From: Flavobacteriales bacterium UBA5869
GTDB taxonomy: Bacteria > Bacteroidota > Bacteroidia > Flavobacteriales_D > Crocinitomicaceae
Direction of reading: 5' to 3'
DNA length: 7,887 nt
Assembly: GCA_002432565.1 (NCBI GenBank)
Contig: DJFP01000178.1
Coordinates: forward strand, 36,516-44,402
The notes below the pieces were generated by a model, which saw only the letters and a program-made list of their open reading frames with translations, ran no database searches and was not told the origin of the DNA. This document shows, piece after piece, positions 1-6,900 of the stretch. Position 1 is the first letter of the stretch. The number at the start of each line of letters is the position of its first letter. The translations under genes were made by a program, and so were the position numbers.

Positions 1-125
1 GGAATTGACCATGCTTTCGCGGTTTGAAGCTATATGTCAAGGTTGTTTTTTTGATTCCTTTTTTGAAGGAGTAAACTGCCTCTACATTCTTATTTCGAAA
101 GCCAGAACATAAAATAGAAGTACTT

Positions 126-365
126 ATGAGTGATCATGAACAAGTCTTATGTCCGCGCTGTAATTCCTCCTTCCAATGCAAAGCGGGATCGATCTCGCTT
201 TGTCAATGTACCGGTGTGAATTTAAGCGTTGATGAAAGCCAGTATATCTGCGATCATTACGAGGAATGTTTATGTGCGCCCTGCATGCTGGAGATGAAGA
301 AAGAATACAATGCAGGGAAACTGGAAGAGCGGTTTAACAGGATCTCAACACTTTTTAAGAAATAA
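126..365 (+). CDS. Cysteine-rich CWC-type small protein
   Basis: The 79-residue product has nine cysteines within residues 9-53: a CPRC pair (C9, C12), C18, a CQC pair (C26, C28), C42, then C48, C50 and C53. This order, CxxC followed by a tight CxC and a later cluster ending in CxPCxxEM-like sequence, matches the small cysteine-rich CWC family, usually annotated as hypothetical and presumed to bind metal (zinc or Fe-S). In this copy the eponymous CWC is CQC. The C-terminal third (57-79) is charged, probably helical and free of cysteine. There is no signal peptide or membrane segment, so a cytoplasmic location is expected. The ATG is preceded only by a weak purine run (ATAGAAG), as is common in Bacteroidota. 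The thioesterase gene follows after 68 bases, so they may be co-transcribed, but a palindrome lies between them. The metal-binding role is inferred from the family; no biological function is known to me. Confidence 0.75.
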   Translation: MSDHEQVLCPRCNSSFQCKAGSISLCQCTGVNLSVDESQYICDHYEECLCAPCMLEMKKEYNAGKLEERFNRISTLFKK

Positions 366-394
366 TCGAAAGATAAAAAATCATTCAAATTCGT

Positions 395-410
395 TCCGTC
401 AGCTGACGGA
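395..410. repeat. Perfect 16-bp palindrome in intergenic space
   Basis: TCCGTCAGCTGACGGA reads the same on both strands and lies between the CWC gene and the thioesterase gene. It is flanked by a direct ATTCGT repeat (390-394 region and 415-420). It has no T-tract, so it is a poor terminator. It could be an operator, a half of a small interspersed repeat, or a mRNA-stabilising hairpin. Its TCAG/CTGA arms recur in the palindromes at 3838-3853 and 7821-7836. Confidence 0.7.
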
Positions 411-433
411 CGTAATTCGTAATTAATATAGAT

Positions 434-823
434 ATGACATTAGAACAACGCATTGAACAAGCGGAAACGCGCATTTTTAAAGCAGTTTTCCCAAGTACGA
501 CCAATCATTATGATACCTTGTTCGGAGGAACGGCCATGCAGTTGATGGATGAGGTGGCATTTATCGCCGCAACCCGCTTCAGCCGACAGCGTATGGTAAC
601 TGTGAGTAGTGACAAGATCGATTTTAAAAAGCCGATTCCGGCAGGAACGATCGTAGAACTTATCGGAAAGGTGACTTACCTGGGAAGTACCAGTTTGAAA
701 ATACGGGTCGATATTTTTGTGGAACAAATGTATTCGGATGTTCGTGAAAAAGCTGTAACGGGTGATTTTACCTTTGTGGCCATTGACGAAAATAAGCAGC
801 CTGTAAGGATCCTGAGAGATTAG
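434..823 (+). CDS. Acyl-CoA thioesterase, hotdog fold, YciA/BACH group
   Basis: The 129-residue product should hydrolyse acyl-CoA to free fatty acid and CoA in the cytoplasm, helping to balance acyl-CoA pools. The sequence shows the hallmark of this hotdog group: PSTTNHYDTLFGG at residues 20-32, followed by the central helix with LMDEVAFIAATR (37-48), and later SSDKIDFKKPI (58-68), the usual strand that packs against the helix. Asn24 and Asp39 occupy the positions of the conserved catalytic Asn and Asp of single-hotdog acyl-CoA thioesterases. The length is that of a complete single-domain enzyme, which usually assembles as a trimer of dimers. The start ATG lies in AT-rich sequence without a clear Shine-Dalgarno; the next in-frame ATG is inside the conserved region, so this start is secure. 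Chain-length preference cannot be read from sequence. I do not assign a gene symbol because YciA-type and ACOT-type paralogs are hard to separate here. Confidence 0.94.
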   Translation: MTLEQRIEQAETRIFKAVFPSTTNHYDTLFGGTAMQLMDEVAFIAATRFSRQRMVTVSSDKIDFKKPIPAGTIVELIGKVTYLGSTSLKIRVDIFVEQMYSDVREKAVTGDFTFVAIDENKQPVRILRD

Positions 824-896
824 AAGCATTCGATCCATAGTTCTTACCGGTCTTAACATTGTTTTCATTCAGTCTTTTGACTTTTATATTATTTTT

Positions 897-902
897 AAGG
901 GA
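897..902 (+). promoter_or_regulatory. Shine-Dalgarno that bears on the start of the lipoprotein gene
   Basis: AAGGGA directly abuts the ATG at 903, giving no usable spacing, but stands 9 bases before the second in-frame ATG at 912. This favours initiation at 912 (protein beginning MLRVISVIV) over 903. It is one of the few recognisable Shine-Dalgarno sequences in the window. Confidence 0.45.
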
Positions 903-1547
903 ATGAATAAAATGTTACGCGTTATTTCAGTAATTGTTTACGGTGCTCTCCTGCTTATTGCGTATTCCTGTGAAAGCACTGGTAACAAACAGATATTTGC
1001 CGGTGAAAACCAGGATGAGATGGTTATGGACTCTTCTCACAATCTGCCCTTCACATGCATTATCGACACCCCCTTTTGTTCGGATTCTGCCTGCAGTGGA
1101 ATGTATCGCGGGGTTGAGTTTGTTTCGGAGCAGTATATTGATCGCCTGGATTTGAACGGTACCGATGTGGCACACCAATATTCGAACAAAATGTGTGAAT
1201 ATGTGGGGAAAAAATTGAAGCAATTGTATCGTGATAGTTTGTACAGTAAAGTGGACTTTAATCGGATCCGTATTTCTACCAAAGGAATGAACGGTGATTC
1301 GAATTACGTAGAGTATAAAGTATACATTCCTTTTAAACGGGTTCCCAAAAGTCAGGCAATGACCGCTTTCGATCATTGCGGAGGGTGGGGACACAAGCCA
1401 GCGCTGAAAAAGAGGAAGCATGACCTGTTGTCAAGTCCAAGTAAAATTGTCAAGAACAAAAGGCTTTGGATCAGCCGTTTATTCCGTACAAAGGAAGGAT
1501 TGCAGGAGTATTGGATCCAGTGGCAGCATTCGAATTATTCCCGGTGA
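903..1547 (+). CDS. Unrecognised secreted protein, probable lipoprotein
   Basis: I do not recognise this 214-residue product (211 if translation starts at the better-spaced ATG at 912). Residues 1-22 form a signal peptide: a short basic n-region, then a hydrophobic core VISVIVYGALLLIAYS, then Cys23. The IAYSC sequence is a relaxed lipobox (Ala at -3, Tyr at -2, Ser at -1), so lipidation is likely but not certain. After a polar linker (24-50) there are cysteines at 52, 59, 64, 98 and 159, consistent with a periplasmic or outer-membrane-bound fold with disulfides. Residues 85-145 look alpha/beta, with a helix around NKMCEYVGKKLKQLYRDSLY and strands around RIRIST and YVEYKVYIPF. A distinctive FDHCGGWGHKPAL stretch (156-168) is followed by a very basic tail (169-214) rich in Lys, Arg and Trp. 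It sits 79 bases after the thioesterase gene and is followed by a strong terminator, so it ends this transcription unit. No function can be assigned. Confidence 0.78.
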   Translation: MNKMLRVISVIVYGALLLIAYSCESTGNKQIFAGENQDEMVMDSSHNLPFTCIIDTPFCSDSACSGMYRGVEFVSEQYIDRLDLNGTDVAHQYSNKMCEYVGKKLKQLYRDSLYSKVDFNRIRISTKGMNGDSNYVEYKVYIPFKRVPKSQAMTAFDHCGGWGHKPALKKRKHDLLSSPSKIVKNKRLWISRLFRTKEGLQEYWIQWQHSNYSR

Positions 1548-1584
1548 AATTTGCCGGTTCAATTATTGATAAATCAAGTAACAG

Positions 1585-1620
1585 AAACTTAACTTTTTAA
1601 CCCAAAAAAGTTAAGTTTTT
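1585..1620 (+). terminator. AT-only hairpin terminator after the lipoprotein gene
   Basis: A perfect 14-bp inverted repeat (arms 1585-1598 and 1605-1618, left arm AAACTTAACTTTTT) encloses a six-base loop AACCCA and runs into a T-rich end. It begins 37 bases after the lipoprotein stop codon. The A-run in the left flank and T-run on the right make it potentially active in both directions. It separates the small-gene group from the first large surface protein, which must therefore have its own promoter in 1621-1717; I could not find a convincing Bacteroidota -33/-7 (TTTG / TAnnTTTG) pair there. Confidence 0.8.
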
Positions 1621-1717
1621 ATCTATTATTGGAATCCAAGTTTTCTTCAAAATTGAACCTAAAACAGGCTGTTAAATGAATTATAATTGTGTTTGTATTT
1701 AAACATGCCAAAGACTT

Positions 1718-3814
1718 ATGAAGAAAATTTACCTATTGCTGGGCTGTTCGCTATTACTGCAACTAACGAATAAACTTTCAGCCCAGGTTCTTGTTTCAGA
1801 GGATTTTAGTTCTGCGACCGGAATAACACCTCCCACTGACTGGACCAATAATGACATCGAGGGAGGGGGAAATGTGTGGAGGTTCAATAATCCCGGGGGA
1901 CGCACCCTGACACTACCTGTTTCAGATCCTGCCGCTATTTTTGACAGTGATGAATATGGGAATGATGCTATTGCAGAAGATGCAGCACTGGAAACTCCGC
2001 TGTTTGATGCAAGCGTGATCACAAATCCGATCTTCCTTTCCTTTGACCAATATTTTGATGCAGACTTCGGAGGTGCGATTTTCGTAGAAGTTTGGGACGG
2101 AAGCTCATGGATAGAAGTTTATTCTTCTTTTTCGACATCCAATAATGATCCGGAACATATACAGCTTGACATCACGGCAGACCTGAACGGAGCTTCCGAT
2201 GCCCAGGTCCGTTTTCGATGGATGGGAGATTATTCCATGTACTGGATTTTGGATAATGTGCAGATTGAAGCTGTTACATGTACTCCGATTTCTGATTTGA
2301 TGATAGATGCCACAGGAACGAATTCATTTGATCTTTCATGGACAATCAACGGATCTGAAACTGCCTGGGATATCGAATACGGAACCCCTGGTTTTGTGCC
2401 CGGGACAGGAACGGAATTGGGAACAGAATCTGCAGGCAGCAACGCATTTACTCTAAATGGATTAAATCCGGGAATGCCTTATGATATTTATGTTCGTGCA
2501 AACTGCGGGGGCGGAGATGAGTCTTTCTGGACTCTGGTTTCAGGAGTAACCGATTGCGCTCCGATTACCTCTCTTCCGTGGACAGAAGATTTTGAATCGA
2601 TGCCAGACCTTGGTTACGGGTATTTCCAAACTTGCTGGTCTTCTACCGAAAATATCTGGTTCTCCGACTATGACGGATCGTTTGAAATCGGCGTTCCTGC
2701 ATATTCAGGAGAAAACTACATGGCTATGTATTCCTGGAACGGTGCAGATACCTTGTGGACACCAGAATTTCAGTTAACGGCAGGACGAAAATACGAGTTC
2801 AAGTTCTATTTTGCTACAGAAGGAGATTACGACGGATGGAATGCAGAAGTGGTTTCACTGAATACACAAAGCGGTGTTGTCGGGACACTTCCGACAGGAG
2901 TGTTTATAACCCCTACGGAAGTTCCGGACGATAATTTTACAAGCCACATCACTTGTTTTACACCAACAGTTTCGGGAATTTATAAATTCGGGGTAAGTGC
3001 TGATTCCGATGGTAATCCATATTACCTGCAGGTGGATGACTTCAGTTTGATCGAAAGAGGAGTGAGTGCTGGAACAAATGGTTCTTTAACTGTCTGCCAG
3101 ACCGAAGGAACAGTTGACCTGAATGATATCATTGTAAAAGATGATGAAATGGGATCATGGACCTTTGCGCCAAATCCGTCTGCTATTGTAAATGATTCGA
3201 TGTTCGACCCGCAATTCGTACCGGCCGGAGTTATGACGGTGAATTACATTACCGAAGGATGTCTTCAGGATACTGCTTCAGCAGTTATTACCATTTATCC
3301 GGCTTCAAGCGCAGGATTTGACGGAAGCATTTCGGCTTGTAAAAATAACCCTATCGATTTATATTCCGGATTGGGAGGAACAGTTGATTTCGGAGGCGAC
3401 TGGTATGATCCGATGCATAATTTATTGCCGGGATCACAGATTATGACCGGAAATTTCCCGGGACAGTTCAACTATGAATATATTACCGGAAACGGAGTTT
3501 GCCCGGATGATACGGCAGGTATCGTAGTAACTGTCTCTAATTGTAACTGGTTGTCTGTAGAAGAAATGGCATTCCAGGAAATGAATCTATATCCGAATCC
3601 TTCAACGGGTATTGTATTTATTGAATCTGCTTTCACGGAAGGAACTTTCAGCCTGGAGATTACAGATGTGAACGGAAGAATGATTGAAAGCGGGGATAAT
3701 ACCATTTCAGCCGGAACAAATAGCGTGGATTTAAGTCGTGTTGAAAAAGGTACTTACTTCTTCAAATTATCTACTGAAAACGCTGAAAAAATATACCGCG
3801 TAGTTATTCAATAA
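1718..3814 (+). CDS. T9SS-sorted multidomain surface protein (two jelly-roll modules, FN3, two Ig-like)
   Basis: The 698-residue product has a Sec signal peptide (1-23; MKKIYLLLGCSLLL core, likely cut after SAQ). Residues 24-187 form a jelly-roll module of the MAM/choice-of-anchor J type (SEDFSSATG start, SFDQYFDADFGG, a WILDNVQI ending). Residues 188-280 are a fibronectin type III domain (DLSWTINGSETAWDIEYG, then YDIYVRANCGGGD). Residues 281-448 are a second jelly-roll module (PWTEDFESMP, LWTPEFQLTAGRKYEF, LQVDDFSLIERG). Residues 449-528 and 529-608 are two Ig-like repeats with paired cysteines (460/515 and 541/595) and an acidic D-T-A strand. Residues 624-698 are a T9SS type A sorting domain: LYPNPSTG, ITDVNGRMIESG, KGTYFFKLST, YRVVIQ. 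T9SS should move it over the outer membrane and remove or attach by this domain. No catalytic residues are visible; an adhesive or ligand-binding role is inferred. The start follows directly on CAAAGACTT without a Shine-Dalgarno and is fixed by the signal peptide. A paralog follows 180 bases downstream. Confidence 0.93.
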   Translation: MKKIYLLLGCSLLLQLTNKLSAQVLVSEDFSSATGITPPTDWTNNDIEGGGNVWRFNNPGGRTLTLPVSDPAAIFDSDEYGNDAIAEDAALETPLFDASVITNPIFLSFDQYFDADFGGAIFVEVWDGSSWIEVYSSFSTSNNDPEHIQLDITADLNGASDAQVRFRWMGDYSMYWILDNVQIEAVTCTPISDLMIDATGTNSFDLSWTINGSETAWDIEYGTPGFVPGTGTELGTESAGSNAFTLNGLNPGMPYDIYVRANCGGGDESFWTLVSGVTDCAPITSLPWTEDFESMPDLGYGYFQTCWSSTENIWFSDYDGSFEIGVPAYSGENYMAMYSWNGADTLWTPEFQLTAGRKYEFKFYFATEGDYDGWNAEVVSLNTQSGVVGTLPTGVFITPTEVPDDNFTSHITCFTPTVSGIYKFGVSADSDGNPYYLQVDDFSLIERGVSAGTNGSLTVCQTEGTVDLNDIIVKDDEMGSWTFAPNPSAIVNDSMFDPQFVPAGVMTVNYITEGCLQDTASAVITIYPASSAGFDGSISACKNNPIDLYSGLGGTVDFGGDWYDPMHNLLPGSQIMTGNFPGQFNYEYITGNGVCPDDTAGIVVTVSNCNWLSVEEMAFQEMNLYPNPSTGIVFIESAFTEGTFSLEITDVNGRMIESGDNTISAGTNSVDLSRVEKGTYFFKLSTENAEKIYRVVIQ
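2279..3811 (+). repeat. Paralogous C-terminal block, copy 1
   Basis: This segment encodes residues 188-698 of the first large protein (FN3, jelly-roll, two Ig-like modules, sorting domain). It aligns over its entire length with 6236-7759 of the second gene, 511 against 508 residues, with the same module order and conserved cysteines. At DNA level identity is patchy but clear, for example a 17-bp exact match at 2387-2403 and 6344-6360 (CCTGGTTTTGTGCCCGG). Confidence 0.9.
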
Positions 3815-3838
3815 GAGAAAGCAAAGCGTTCGATGAAA
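3812..3838 (+). repeat. Conserved 3' flank of the paralogs, copy 1, with weak hairpin
   Basis: The 27 bases starting with the stop codon match 7760-7786 at 24 positions (both begin TAAGAGAAAGC and end TTCGATGAAA). Here the potential hairpin GAAAGC-AAA-GCGTTC (3817-3831) has one mismatch. There is no T-tract, so termination is doubtful. Confidence 0.75.
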
Positions 3839-3853
3839 TCAGCCATGGCTGAT
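3838..3853. repeat. Perfect 16-bp palindrome downstream of the first paralog
   Basis: ATCAGCCATGGCTGAT is a perfect palindrome 23 bases after the stop codon. It is nearly the same as ATCAGTCGCGGCTGAT at 7821-7836, which stands after the second paralog. It is immediately followed by a partial repeat of the arm (GACTGAT). Possible roles are a protein-binding site, a transcript 3'-end structure or a small interspersed repeat; the sequence does not decide. Confidence 0.7.
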
Positions 3854-3894
3854 GACTGATAAAACCAATTGTTGATTATAGAAATTGAAATCCT

Positions 3895-3927
3895 GGGTTC
3901 CAAAAATTAGTTGGGACTCAGGGTTCC
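3895..3927. repeat. Short direct repeat upstream of the second large gene
   Basis: GGGTTCC occurs at 3895-3901 and 3921-3927, 26 bases apart, each followed by an A-run (CCAAAAA and CCGGAAAAA). The spacing is between two and three helical turns. It lies 70-100 bases before the preferred start codon, so an operator is conceivable. A poor promoter-like pair, TTG (3885-3887) and TAGTTGGG (3908-3915), overlaps it. Chance is a fair alternative. Confidence 0.25.
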
Positions 3928-3994
3928 GGAAAAAGATTTAAAGGTTGAGAAATCAAAAACCTTGAGAATAATGGATAAAAAACATACCAATACT

Positions 3995-6900
3995 ATGAAG
4001 AAAATTTATTTATTGTTAGGTGTCATGCTATTACTGCCATGGTCTAACAATCTATTCGGTCAGTGTACTGACGTGAGTAATTTAACCATCGACGGTGTAA
4101 GTCTTACTTCAGTTGATATTTCCTGGACAGCCGGTGGAACCGAAACCGATTGGAATATCGAATACGGGGTAAGCGGATTTACTCCCGGTACGGGAACTAT
4201 GGGAACCGCAAACGGAACACCGGATTTTACAGCTTCAGTAACTTCAAATACCGAGTATGAATTTTACGTGCAGGCAGATTGCGGTGGTGGAGACCTAAGC
4301 GGGTGGTCCGGACCTATAAGCGTTTATACGGGGTATTGTGAATTTGAAGGATTTGATTCGGATTACTACATCAACAACTTTTCCACAACCGGCGGAATAA
4401 CAAATATCTCGAATTTAACTTCGGGATTTTCACCGACCGGTTATGAAGATGCAACTTCCATGACCGTTTCAAATTTTGCCGGTTCTCCGGGTATTAGTTT
4501 TACGGTTGATTTTGGATCTCAAACCGGGTATACCTTTGGTTTTGGTATTTGGGTAGATTGGAATAATGACCTGGTATTTGATTCAGGTGAACAAATGTTC
4601 CAATCGTCACAATATGAAAGTAATTTTTCAGGATCATTCGGAATTCCATTGGGCACGCCTGTAGGAAACTACAGAATGCGTATTATGGCTGATTATAATT
4701 CTTCACAACCAACCAATCCGTGCGGATTGGCTTTCGGACAAGGTGAGGCGGAAGATTATACGCTTGAGGTAACAACTCCGCCATCGTGTTTACCGGTAAC
4801 AGGTATAACCTTAGATGGAATTACAGCTGCTTCAGTTGATATCTCCTGGACAGCGCAAGGCTCAGAGACCAATTGGAATATCGAATATGGTCCTGAAGGA
4901 TTTACTCCCGGATCAGGAACAATGGGAACAGCAAGCGGAACAGCGGCATTTACTGCAACACCATTAACTGCAGAAACGTATTACGATTTTTATGTACAGG
5001 CAGATTGCGGTGGTGACGAAAGTATGTGGGTCGGACCGTTTACGGCATATACAGGATACTGTGAATTCGAAGGAGTTAGTTCGGATTATTTCATCGAAAA
5101 CTTCTCTACTACCGGAGGGACAACTTCCAATATCTCTAACCTGGGATCGGGTTATGGTACAAATGGTTATGAAGACGCGACGGCAATGGTTGTTTCAAGT
5201 TTTGCAGGCGGCCCGGATGTCAACTTTACTGTTGATCATGGCTTTGGCTACTACCTTGGATTTAGTATTTGGGTGGATTGGAATGATAACCTGATTTTTG
5301 AGCCATCCGAGCAGATGTATACATCCGGATCGTACAATGAGACTTTTTCAGGTTCATTTGGAGTACCATCAGGAACTCCTACCGGCACATACAGAATGCG
5401 TTTGCAGGTAGATAACGATAATAGCTCTCCGAATGATCCGTGCGCTGCTGCAAATGGATATGGTGAAGTAGAAGATTACACCTTTGAGGTAACACCGACA
5501 CCAAGCTGTTTACCAATAGATGACCTGACTTTTGAGGGCGCTTCATCAAGCACCATCGATATTTCATGGACAGTATTAGGAACAGAAACAGACTGGAATA
5601 TCGAATACGGGCCGGTTGGGTTTACTCCGGGAACAGGAATGACCGGAACAGCAACCGGAACACCGAACTTTACGGCAACCTTATTATCAGCAGATACGGA
5701 ATATGATTTTTACGTACAGGCAGATTGCGGCGGCGGTGATCAAAGTACATGGACCGGTCCGGTTACAGGATACACCGGATTCTGTGAGTTCGGAACGTCT
5801 AACCCGGATTATTACATCAATAATTTTAAAACAACCGGTGGAGCAACCACCAATATTTCGAACCTGAATTCGGGAATCGGGCCAAATGGTTATACAGATG
5901 CTACTGCAATGACTGTTTCTCAGTTTGAAGGTGGACCGAATGTGAATTTTACAGCAGATTTCGGAATGGAGGACTGGTATACTTTCGGATTGGGAATCTG
6001 GGTAGACTGGAATAACAACATGATTTTTGAATCAGGTGAGCAGGTATTCCAATCTTTCGGATACCAGGACTTTTTCTCAGGATCTTTCAACGTTCCGATG
6101 GGAACTGCAGTAGGATCTTACAGAATGCGGGTTCTTGCTGACTATTATAACAGTTCACCTACAGATGCGTGTACTTTGAATTCCGGCGAAGGTGAAGCAG
6201 AAGATTACACCTTTGTGGTTGTTCCGATTCCAAGTTGTTTACCTGTATCGGATCTTGAGGCAGATAATGAAACAACAAACTCGATTGATATTTCCTGGAT
6301 TCCGGGTGATACCGAAACGGACTGGAATATCGAGTGGGGAGCTCCTGGTTTTGTGCCCGGAACAGGAAACGGAATAGATTCGGCACAGCAGACTTCATCC
6401 GCATCATTTACCGTAGGAGGACTGAATTCCGCTACAACTTATGATATCTACGTTCAGGCGGTTTGTAGCGCAACGGATTCATCTTACTGGACACTTGTAA
6501 GTGCAACAACACTTTGCGCGCCGATTACTGCTATTCCATGGTCGGAAGACTTTGAATCCATGCCGGCAGTTGATTACGCTTTATACCCGATTTGCTGGGC
6601 AAGTGAATATGATGAATGGTTCTCTGATGATTCCGGAAATTCAGGTGGATCTGCTAATTCAGGGACGAATTTTGTAGGAGTTTTCGGTGGATCAGATGAT
6701 GCATTGTGGACACCGGAGTTCCAATTGATAGCAGGAAAAAATTATGAATTCAGCTTTATGTGGGCTGGAGATGGTAACAGCGGCTGGAATGGAGAAGTGT
6801 TCGTAAATGATGTGCAATCCTCCGGTGGAGCAACTTCATTGGGTGATTTTGTGACTTCTTCGGATGTAACTGATGAAAATTACAAAAGAGCGTTCTTCTG

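Noticed and set aside
2..112. A 36-codon open frame on the + strand entering from the left edge, which could be the C-terminus of an upstream gene; also an ATG on the minus strand at 12-10
   Set aside because: The translation is Cys/Phe-rich without a recognisable motif, and the fragment includes the word ATGCTTTCGCGG that resembles other intergenic words in this window. Not enough sequence to call either gene.
440..868. A 142-codon open frame on the minus strand opposite the thioesterase gene
   Set aside because: It lies wholly over a well-recognised enzyme gene, its translation has no family-like pattern, and the thioesterase motifs on the + strand explain the sequence.
927..1421. Minus-strand open frame of 164 codons and smaller frames opposite or inside the lipoprotein gene
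   Set aside because: The + strand frame has a signal peptide, a Shine-Dalgarno and a terminator after it; the others have none of these.
3890..3930. Possible tRNA fragment because GGGTTCC resembles a T-arm
   Set aside because: No pairing T-stem, anticodon arm or acceptor stem is found around either copy.
4064..6235. CRISPR or minisatellite-like array
   Set aside because: The repeat period is about 720 bases, coding, in frame and diverged at third positions; it is a protein domain repeat.
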